From Lepus europaeus (Eukaryota; Chordata; Mammalia; Lagomorpha; Leporidae), in assembly GCF_033115175.1 (NCBI RefSeq), contig NC_084828.1:96411388-96475387 (forward strand): a stretch of 64,000 nt of DNA, read 5' to 3'. The position numbers and the translations under genes are program-made. Each line of letters opens with the position of its first letter. Positions within the stretch are counted from its first letter, which is position 1. The notes below the pieces were generated by a model that saw only the letters and a list, made by a program, of their open reading frames with translations, made no database searches and was not told the DNA's origin. Shown in pieces: positions 12,801 through 24,346 of the stretch.

Positions 12801-15800
12801 ACTGCCTGGGCTGCGTGCACCCCGTGTCAACCAAGAGCCCTGACCTGGAGCCCATTCTGAGCCATGCTGTTCAACATTTTAACAACCGCACCGATCATTC
12901 CTACCTGTTTGCTCTTAAAGAAGTAAAAGGGGCCCAACGACAGGTTTGTTCTTTAATCTTTCATGTTACACGATGTAGTATAAAAATGTTAGATCTTTCT
13001 GTTTAGGGTTTCATTACCTAAAGTAAACCAGCGCTGGTGCCGTGGCTCAACAGGCTAATCCTCCGCCTAGCAGCGCCGGCACACCGGATTCTAGTCCCGG
13101 TTGGGGCGCTGGATTCTGTCCCAGTTGCCCCTCTTCCAGGCCAGCTCTCTGCTATGGCCCGGGAGTGCAGTGGAGGATGGAGAAGCACCTGGCTCCTGCC
13201 TTCAGATCAGCACCGGCCAGCAGCGCGCTGGCTGCGGCGGCCATTGGAGGGTAAACCAACAGCAAAGGAAGACCTTTCTCTCTGTCTCTCTCTCTCACTG
13301 TCCACTCTGCCTGTCAAAAATAAAAAAAAAAAGTAAAAAAAAAAAAAGTAAACCAGCAGCCACGATTGCGTGGCTGGCAGCCAGGGGCTCTGGGTTTTTA
13401 CGTTTGCAGCAGTGGAGCAAAGTGAGTAGGATGGTGCTACATGCAGGGGGAGGGGGATGATCAGGTCCACTTCCTTTGCCATTTGCTCTCAGCAAGCAAA
13501 TGGGCATTAGTGTTACACGTTTGTCCTACCCATGGGGAAATGGAAAATCATCTGGCTTTACAGCTTTTGTTTTGTTTTGCTTTGCTTTGCTTTAAAGATT
13601 TATTTACTCAAAAGACAGAATTACAGACAGAGAGAGAGAGAGAGATTTTCCTTCCACTGTTTCACTCCCCAAGTGGCTGCAATAATGGGCTGAAGTCAGG
13701 AGCCAGGGGCTGCTTGCAGGTCTCCCACGTGTGCGCAGGGACCCAGGGATTTGGGCTGTCTTCCTCAGCTTTCCCAGGTGCATTAGCAGGGAGCTGCACT
13801 GGATGCCAGCGCTGGTCCTTAACCCTCTGAGCCACAGCGCTGGGTCCTGGCTTTACAGTTTTAAGAGAACTATGTAGGCCGCCGCTGCGGCTCACTAGGC
13901 TAATCCTCTGCCTTGCGGCGCCGGCACACCGGGTTCTAGTCCCGGTTAGGGCGCTGGATTCTATCCTGGTTGCCCCTCTTCCAGGCCAGCTCTCTGCTAT
14001 GGCCCAGGAGTGCAGTGGAGGATGGCCCAAGAGCTTGGGCCCTGCACCCCATGGGAGACCAGGAGAAGCACCTGGCTCCTGCCTTCGGATCAGCACGGTG
14101 CACAGGCCACAGCACACCGGCCGTGGCGGCCATTGGCGAGTGAACCAACGGCAAAAAGGAAGACCTTTCTCTCTGTCTCTCTCTCTCTCACTGTCCACGC
14201 CACCTGTCCAAAAAAAAAAAAAAGAGCGAGAACTATGTCATCATTTTGTTATCATGAGTTAAACACGGTTCCAAAATGTTAAATTTTATCTTAAGAGGTT
14301 GACATGTCTTTCTGGGTACCCCCTAAATTATAGTTTCCATATCATTGAAAGAATAAAAGTAACTAAGTAACAATCTGATATTTATTTATTTATTTATTTT
14401 AAAGATTTGTTTATTTATTTGAAAGTCAGAGTTACACAGAGAGAGGAGAGACAGAGAGCGAGGTCTTCCATCCGATGGTTCATTCCCCAATTGGCCGCAA
14501 TGGCTGGAGCTGTGCCAATCCGAAGCTAGGAGCCAGGAGCTTCTTCCAGGCCCCCCACGTGGGTGCAGGGGCCCAAGGACTTGGGCCATCTTCTACTGCT
14601 TTCCCAGGCCACAGCAGAGAGCTGGATTGGAAGTGGAGCAGCCAGGACTTGAACCAATACCCAAATGGGATGCCAGTGCTTCAGGCCAGGGCGTTAACCC
14701 GCTGTGCCACAGCGCCGGCCCCCAATCTGATTTTTTTATTGGCTCAGTTCATCAAATCTTTTCTGATAGTTGGCTGGGTGCTTTGTATTTTACCTTGTTA
14801 CAAGCGACTCATTTTAGTCAGTAACCTTCCCTGTAATTAAAACGCCATACAGGGCGAGGCACCATGGGTTAAGCCGCCACATGGGATGCCAGCATCCTGT
14901 ATTTGAGTACCTGGGATGGAGTCCCACCTCTGCCTCTGATCCAGCTTCCTGATAATGCACACTAGGGGGCAACAGATGACGGCTCCAGTACTGGGGCCCC
15001 TGCCACTTACATGGGAGACCCGGATGGAGTTCCAGGCCTCTTGATTTGGCTATTGTGGACAATTAGGGATTTAGGGAGTGAACCAGTAGATGGAAGATTC
15101 TCTCTCTATCTCTCTCTCAAATAAATAAAAATAAACAAAAGTGTATATTTCACATTTTTTAAAAAAGATCTTACAACGTGTCTTTGTGCGACCTGCAGGT
15201 ATTACTCAGTTCCATTCCTGTCCAGGTACCAGGAGGCTGGAGAGATCTTACCACCTAGGAGACTGAGAACCTCAGAATCCCTTGGGAAAGGCCACTCCAG
15301 TTCCGGAGTTTTCTGTCCTTAGCAGAGCACTATTATTTCATGAAATTCAATAACGCATTTTCTCTCTGCAGCCTGGTTGGGAACTATTGTTAGGCTGTAC
15401 TTAAGGACATGGTAACTCCATCTATATATTGCATTTTATTTACGGATGGATGGTGTGTGGGTGGGTGTGTGTGTTGTGTGGGGAATTCGAGTAGCTCAGG
15501 GTCCTCAGTACTTACTCAGTAATAGCTGTTGCCTAGGAATTTTAAAAGCTGCTGTTCCTTGAACATTTGCATGCCAGGCTGTGTCTTAAATGCACACCAT
15601 TTACATCACATAGTGAATAATGTTCCAACTGCCCTCTAACTCCTCAACCCTAAATTGTTTCAGGTGGTGGCTGGATGGAACTTTCAAATTACCTATACAA
15701 TTGCACAGACTAATTGCTCCAAGGAGAACTTTCTCTTCCTGACTCCAGACTGCAAGTCCCTTTTGAATGGTGTAAGTAGGCAACAGTTTAAGTGTAAAGC

Positions 15801-18800
15801 TCTTAGCATTTGCTTGCAGGATTTACAGGCATGGGAAAGATACGGGACAGTCTTATCCCTAAAATCTTAGCTGACATCTAGTGATTCATGGTCACAATCA
15901 CTCAGAATTCCTGCAGCTCAAGTCACTGCCTTACCCACTGCTGAAAGACCCTGCCTGGCCAGCAATACGTGTTTACAGAACAATCGGGGGCTGCCGGGGC
16001 CTCAGAGGCACTGACGACATTGTCAAGTTGGTCTTTGTGTCACACTGTCCTACCTTCTTTTCTTCCCCACGTACTCAGTGCCCTCATGGCTTTCCCCAGC
16101 TTTACTTGGCATAATTCCTCACTTCAAGCTATTTTTTTTTTAAGATTTATTTATTTTATTTGCAAGCCAGAGTTACAGAGAGGCAGAGGCAGAGAGAGAA
16201 GTCTTCCATCTGCTGGTTCACTCCCCAAATGGCTGTAACAGCTGGAGCTGAGCCAATCCATAGCCAGGAGCCAGGAGCTTCTTCCAGGTCTCCAGGTGGG
16301 TGCAGGGGCCCAAGGACTTGGGCCATATTCCACTGCTTTCCCAGGTGCATTAATAGGCAGCTGTATAGAAGTGGAACAACTGGGGCTCAAACTGGCACAC
16401 ATATGGGATGCCAGGGTGTAGGTGGTGGCTTTATCTGCTACACCACAATGCTGGCCATTCTAAATTTTTTTAAAAAGTCTGTGTGGGGGCTGGAGCTATG
16501 GCATAGTAAGTTAAGCCACCACCTGCAATGCCCACATCCCATATGGGTGCCGGCTCAAGTCCCAGCCACTCCACTTCCAATCCAACTCCCTGTTAATGGC
16601 CTGGGAAAAGCAGCAGAAGATGGCCCAATTGCTTGGGCCTCTGCCACCCACATGGGGAGACCTGGATGAAGCTTCTGGCTCCTGGCTTCAATCTGGCCCA
16701 GGGGATAGAAGATCTCTCTCTCTCTTTCTCTCTTTCCCAACCCTTTCTTTTTGTAACCCTGCCTTCAAATAAAATAAATACATCTTTTAAAAAAGAAGTC
16801 TGTAGTTAAGAAGTGATACAAATTGAGAGTTATGATAGCATTGGCTGGCTCCTCTTGTCATTGGTCCTTTCAAGTTTTCTTCTTGATCTTAAGTCAGTGT
16901 TGAGCATTCATAATTTTCCAGAGAAGTATCTGTTTCATGGGATTTAAATTACAAACACTTGTTCATAATATTCTCTCACATTTTTATATTTCTTTGTATG
17001 TGTTGCTCTGTTGCCTTTTTATGCATTTGATTATTTTCTCTTACTCCAAGAAAGTGCATCTGGATATTTTTATTAAAACTAGTGCTCTCTGTTTTCCAGT
17101 TCTCTGTTATGATCCAGTTTCTCTGTTCACCAGTTCTGCTTCTGTCTTCATTGTTTCCTCCTTCTTGTCTTCCTTGTCTATTTTTTTCCCAATTTCTTGA
17201 AACAGTCACCTAGGTTTGGGGTCTTTTGGGGTGTTTGGTTTTTTGTTGTTGTTGCCTCTTTTCTCAAACTGTGACGTTCACATGACTCCATGAGTAGACT
17301 CCGAAGGCTCTCCTGCAGGTCATATGGATGTCCCATCTTTGTTGCTTTTTCATTTCTTCCTTATCCAAAGAAGACCCTAACTTTTCAGGCTTGTGTGTTT
17401 ATGTTTCCAAGTACAGTGTTTTGTTTGTTTCAGCTTATGGTGTTAATTTTTAGTGATCTTGTTTTTCCTTTTTTAAAGTTGTCCAAAAATGTGACCTGTG
17501 TTCTTTCTGCTTTGCAAAATTTATGGAACCTTTTTATAACCTAGTGTAAAAGCAACTAAAAATATTTGCGTGATATTTACAAAAGTACCATTTAAAATCC
17601 ATGTATCAGGCCGGCGCCGCGGCTCACTAGGCTAATCCTCTGCCTTGCAGCGCCGGCACACCAGGCTCTAGTCCCAGTCGGGGCGCCGGATCTGTCCCGG
17701 TTGCCCCTCTTCCAGGCCAGCTCTCTGCTGTGGCCCGGGAGTGCAGTGGAGGATGGCCCAGGTGCTTGGGCCCTGCACCCCATGGGAGACCAGGAGAAGC
17801 ACCTAGCTCCTGCCTTCGGATCAGCGCGGTGCGCCGGCCGCGCCGGCCATTGGAGGGTGAACCAACAGCAAAGGAAGACCTTTCTCTCTCTCTCTTTCTC
17901 TCACTGTCCACTCTGCCTGTCAAAAAAAAAATAAAAATAAAAATAAAATCCATGTATCAAATGAAAATAAATCAATCTTTATGGTTACTCAAGTCTTCTA
18001 TGATCTTATTTTTTATCCATTTGCCCTGTTTTAGATTTATGGTTGTACATTGCTTCTCCTCCACAATTATTTATATCTATTTCTATGCATATACCTAACA
18101 TTTTCTGTTTTATTTAGATTCCTGCCTTCTAGTCTATATTTTACAAAATAATCTTTCTTACTGCCTTTATGAGTTTTTGTTACACTGAATTTTACGTTGT
18201 CCAATTTTGATTATACTCTGGCTCCTTTCTTGTTTATATTGCCCTACACAGCTTTGCTAATCCTTTATTTTTAAACCATATTATCTTTTTTTATTATAAG
18301 GTATGATTCTTAAAGCTGATACAGATTGATATTATTTTGAACTTAACCTGAAAGTTCTACATTTTTGAAAGAAAATTTTACCCAGTATCTTTAATAGTGA
18401 CTATTTCTGTACAAGGTCTTCTTGTCATCTTATTTCACATTTTCTAAATGAATCTGTATTTGTGTCTATGGATGTTGGTTTTGATGCTATTACCTGTTGT
18501 TCATTCTGTCTTTTGCAGTAGGACTAAGTTTTGGTTTATTTTTTTTTTCTAGGCAATAATGTGGGAAGTAGATATCCTATTTATAATTTGTGCAGCCATT
18601 TAGAGTCTCTAACGTATTTTTAATTCATATATGTATATGCTTTTTAAACATCAGGATACTGGTGAGTGCAGAGATAATGCGTACGTGGACCCTCAGCTAA
18701 GAATAGCTTCCTTCTCCCAGAACTGCGAGCTCTTCCCAGGTGAGGCCTGACACGCTGGCACCGCACTGGCAGAACAGTGCCCAGACAAACAGCTGCATCT

Positions 18801-19094
18801 TTTTGTGGAAACCGACATGCCGCATAGTCTATGTAATCCTCAGCCCCTGCTGAAAACACTGGGCCCCTTCCCTGCCTGGCTGGGCTGCAGCAGGCGCAGA
18901 TGAAGCTGCTCAGGAGTGGCCAGAGGGGATGTGGTGACAGAAGGGAAGTTTTATGTCCTCTGGGCAAGGCTGGCCTTGGAGTTCTAAGCCAGCTGATCTT
19001 CCTGTGTATAAGTTGTCCTTCAGTGGGGTGATTAAAAGTTAGAGAGAAATGTATCCCATTTTAACCACCAGAATAAAACACTTTCAAGTACAAG

Positions 19095-19134
<40 letters not shown>

Positions 19135-21132
19135 GGGAAGTTCCAATGGGAGGAAAGGAAGTTAGTATGAGTTTCCAATCACTTCAGTATTGTAACAAGA
19201 GCTGGCTTTTCTCACATTGTATATATTCCATGAGAAGAAGCAGCTTTACTGAAGGTGTCTTTACCAGGACTTAAAAATTTCCCATTAGAAAGTCGTTCCT
19301 TTAATTTAAGCATTGCTTTTAGTTTCCATCAAAAGTGCAAGGTCAGGAAAAAAGTAGTCTAGTATTGACTGAATCATTAACACTTTGGATTGAAGGTGTT
19401 TCCCTCCGGTGCTCCAGTGGGGAGAGAGTCAAGTGCTGAAGGTCAGCCGGACAACCTTCACGCACTCACGACTGGGCTAGGCTACCACGCAGGCTGGATC
19501 CTGTGCAGGACAGGTGTTCGGCCAGGCTGCCCTTCTGGTATGCATACTTACTTCAGATCTGATTCTCTCAGGGGAGGATTTTGTCCAACCGCCCACCAAG
19601 ATATGCGCTGGCTGCCCCCGGGAAATACCTGTCGACAGCCCCATGCTCAAGGAGGTGCTGACGCATTCCATGGCAAAGCTTAATGCAGAGAATAATGAAA
19701 CTTTCTTCTTCAAGATTGACACCGTGAAAAGAGCAACCGTCCAGGTCTGTATGTGGTGCGCGAAAGCAGTGACGCTGTAGCCTGGGTGCAAGTTGCTTCC
19801 GATTGTGTCACTGATCCTGGCTCAGGATTGGGAAACTGTGTGTGTGGGCACGGGATTTGGTAGATTTGAATTTCCAGTCCCCAGCTTGCTGCGTGCTTGG
19901 TGTGTGACCATGGACGGGCCTCTTAGGCCATTCTCTCTGCTTTCTATCTGCAAAGGACTGGGGTGAGGATCAAAGAAGGTAATGTGCGCCAAATGACTTT
20001 GCAACTTCTGAAATGTTGTGTGAATACTAGCAAGTATTACATAATCAATAAATCTCATCTCCCATCATAGTATCACCCAGTGCTGTGGGCTTAGCCACGT
20101 CAGTCAATTCATCAGTTCATCTCTCCACACTTTTCTCCATGGCATTTCTCCCTCAGCTCCCTCTGCCTGCAGTTCCCTTTCTTCTTAGAAACGCACCCTC
20201 AGGTGTTGGCACACTCTGTCAAAGCACTGTGCGCAGGTCAGAGCCTGCAAGGCTGGGTCAGGAACATCTGGAGGGAGGTCACCCCCCTACTGCCACCTCT
20301 GCACCTCTGGGTGTTGCACAGTCAGTGTTGCAGTGACATCAGCACCTCCACAACGCTAGAAATCACAGCACACCAAAAGCTGCGCCCTGGGCAGCTGCAC
20401 ACACGCATTCGCCCGGAAGATCTCTGCCTTTGGTTTAGTGTTCTGTTGTCTCCATGTTGAAATTCTTAACGTTATGGTTGAGCTTGTGTTTTTAAATGAC
20501 ATTCGAACCCCAGCTGAGGGGCTACCCTGTGAAAGGTCGGGGTACTTGTCCAAACTGTCAAAGGCTGAGTAGCAAGGAATAGCGGAGAAACTGTCACAGC
20601 CAAGAGGCACTTAGGGAGACAGGACGGCCACGTGTGATGCGGTATCCTGGATGCAGTCCTCTCGATGCCACATCGCTAGGGGGAACATGGCACGAGAGAA
20701 CATCAATGAAATGTAAATAAACGCTGTGTTTTGGTTAAAGGAGAAGAGACCGCACCCTCTGGGGCGGCATGTCTCCCTCCATGCCCTGTCAACAGAGGGT
20801 TAGCAGCGCCCTCTTCTGGGAGTCTGGAGACCCTGCTCTACCCACAGCACCAGCCATGCACGTCCTGGGGGACCCGGGGTGGTCACTGAAGCTTTTTCAG
20901 TCCCCTGGCCTCATTTGTAAAATGAGTGGCTGGATTTGAAGAGCCTAACTCTCTACCACCAGCAGAGGTCTGGGACTAATGTATTTGTTAGTGGTTGGAT
21001 GCCTATAACAGGGACTCCAATTGGGCTTCCCTGAAGACAAGCTAAAGAGAAGTAACCAAAATAGAATCCAACTGTTAGAACAGATTTTTATTTATTTACT
21101 TGAAAGAGTTACACACAGAGAGAAGGAGAGGC

Positions 21133-21177
<45 letters not shown>

Positions 21178-24100
21178 CTTCCATCCGATGGTTCACGCCC
21201 CAATTGGCCGCAAGGGCCAGAGCTGCACTGATCAGGAGTCAGGAGCCAGGAGCTTCTTCCAGATCTCCCACGGGGGTGCAGGGGCCCAAGGTCTTGGACC
21301 ATCTTCTACTGACTTCCCAGGCCATAGCAGAGAGCTGGATCGGAAGTGGAGGAGCCGGGACTCAAACCAGCGCCCATATGGGATGCCGGCATTGCAGAGG
21401 GTGGCTTTACTTGCTATGCCACAGTAGCGGCCCCAGGCTCAAACTTTTGACTCAGTAATTGAATTTTGAAGAATCGAAAATATGAGTCTACATATACAAA
21501 TATATTCACTGCAGTTTTAATGAAAGAGCAAAAAATGGTAAACTGTCAAAACCATCAATAACATGGCATAGCCTTATAGCAGAGCATTAAGTAGCCATTT
21601 TTTAGTAAATATTTATTTATTTACTTAAAAGCAGACCAACAGAGAGGGGGAGTTGCAGAGAGAGAGAGAGAGAGAAATCTTCTGTTTGCTGGTTCACTCC
21701 CCAAATGGCTGCAAAAACCAGGGCTGGGCCAGACCAAAGTCAAGTGACAGGAACTCTAACCACGTCTCCCACATGGGCGGCAGGGATCAAGGACTTGAAT
21801 CATCTTCTACTGCTTTCCCAGGTGCATTAGCAGGGAGCTGGATCAGAAGCAGAGCAGTCACGACTCAAACCACCATTCATGTGGGATGGCAGCGTCACAA
21901 CCAGAGGCTTAGCCCACTGCACCACATGCTGGCCCCTGGGCAGCAGTTTTAAAGTACCTTTTGAAGAAATCTCAGTATAGGAAATGTGTTCTATTTTCAT
22001 AGTCAGTGTTAAAAAGGAGCCATACAATTGAGTATATATTATGTTCCAATCGTGTTATAAAAAATGTACAGAGAGCAATACCGATCAAAACGGACACTTT
22101 GATTTCTCTACCACTGGGGCCCACCCTACTGTCACCCCCTCATTGCACAGTCACATGACCTGTCTATGATTACTTATGGGGATAAAAACTCACTATGGCT
22201 TGTTTCTGTCAGTTTCACCTCTCACGTCTCATTTCTGCTTTCCTATGGAATCCCTTTATGCTTTTATTTACTACTTAGTTATTCATTTGAAACAGAGAGA
22301 GACAGAGGGCAATCTTGCAGTCATTGGTTCGCTCCCCAGATGCCCTCAACAGGCAGGTCTGGGCCGGGGCGGCCAAACCTGGAGGTAATAACTCACATGG
22401 TGGCAGGGACCCTGCCTGGGCCATCACCCCCGCCTTCCAAGGTCTGCATCAGCAGGGAGCTGGAGTCAGGAGCCAGAGCTGGGACTCGAACCCAGGCACT
22501 TCACTACGAGATGTGGGCTCCTAGCCTTAAGGTGAAGCACCCACCTACCAAGGAGTTTAAATATGCATACTAACTGAAAGTTTTGTTGTGAAGCATTTGT
22601 ACTTCTTGTGCACAAATCTCCAAGTCGGTGTATAATTGAAATCTCAAGATTCTCCCTTAAAATTGGTTAGAGAAAAAAATACATGTAATTTAGTATACAT
22701 GCATTTATTAAGCACTTAGTTGGTGCTAATTAATTTTCCAGGTGGTGGCTGGACAGAAATTCGCTATTGAGTTCACAGCCAGGGAGACCTCGTGTTCCAA
22801 GGAAAGTAATGAAGAGTTGACGGAGAGTTGTGAGATCAAAAGTCCTGGTGTGAGTACTAACACCACTGTCTGCCTTTTCACTAGAAACCTAGTTGATGTG
22901 TTAAGACTCATTTGCTTCGGTATCTCACTAATAACAGTGATCTCTCTTTTCTGTTTTCATGGACAGCAAAGTCTACACTGCAATGCTGACATTTACGTGA
23001 TACCTTGGGAGAAAAAAATTTACCCTACTGTCAAGTGTCAATCACTAGGAATGGTAGGATTCTTTTTTTCTAACAGATTTATTTTATTTATTTGGAAGGC
23101 AGTGATAGAGACAAAGACAAACAGAGAAAGAGAGCTCTATCTGCTGGTTCACTCCCTAAATGGCTACAAGGGCCAGGGTTGGGTCAGCCTGAAGCCAGGA
23201 ACCAGGATTTCTACCAAGGTTTCCCACATGGGTGGCAGACACCCAAGAACTTGGTCATCATCTGCTCCTTTCCTAGGCACATTAATAGGGAGCTGGATCG
23301 GAAGCAGAGCAGCCAGAACTCAAACCAGTGGTCCAATATGGAATGCTGGTGTTGCAGCTGGTAGCTTAACCCGCCTTATCACAACACTGACCCTGAATGG
23401 TATTCTAATTACAGTCAGCTTGATGTTCAATTCTCTTCAATCTGAATAATTATATTTTGGGTTTAAAAATGGACCATTACTGAAAGGAAATGAGGGACTA
23501 TCATTTTTAAGAGAGAAATCTCACATTTCTCCACTGATTTTTTTTTTTAATGGTTAGAAGTGAAAGCAACAGGTCTCACAATCACTTTCTCATACAGATC
23601 AGTAACCCATGGAAGCTTCTCGAAGCTGTCTTTGAGATGTGCTGGGGAGAGCTAACACTTGCCACATACCCTCAAGGTGTGCCTGAGGCAAGCTACATCT
23701 CGCCACTGCCCTCTGGAGAGCTTGTCAGGGATTCACTTTCAGCCCCACTCCAGTTCTAATGAATAAGAATCTGCCTCTTAATAGATCTCCCTGCCCCACA
23801 CTGGAGATCCATACATGTGATCCAAGGTAGAAAAGCATTAGTTTACAATTTTTTTTAAATTTATTCATCTTTCATTTTATTTGAAAGTCAGAGAGACAAA
23901 GGCAGTTACAGACAAGAGATCTTCCATTCGCTAGTTCACTTCCTCAAATGCCCATAACAGCCAGGACTGGGCAGCGCCGATGTCTCCCATATGAGTGGCA
24001 GGGCTCCAACTACTTGAACCATTGCTTGCTGCTTCTCAGAGTGTGTATTAGCAGGAAGCTGGAATTGGGAGCAGAGCCAAGACTCCAACACAGGCAACTC

Positions 24101-24302
24101 TAATATGGGAGATGGACAACCAAAGGGGCATTGTAACTGCTGTGCCAAATGCTGGCACCTATTCTTCTTTTTAAGTCTGAAAAGAATCCTGGGAGGAACC
24201 ACTTTCCCTGTTGTCAAAGATGAGACTCTAAAAATTAGACTCTGCACTCCCAGAGTGAACAACAGTAAGATTACCAAGCATTTCGTACACATTTTCCATT
24301 AG

Positions 24303-24346
<44 letters not shown>

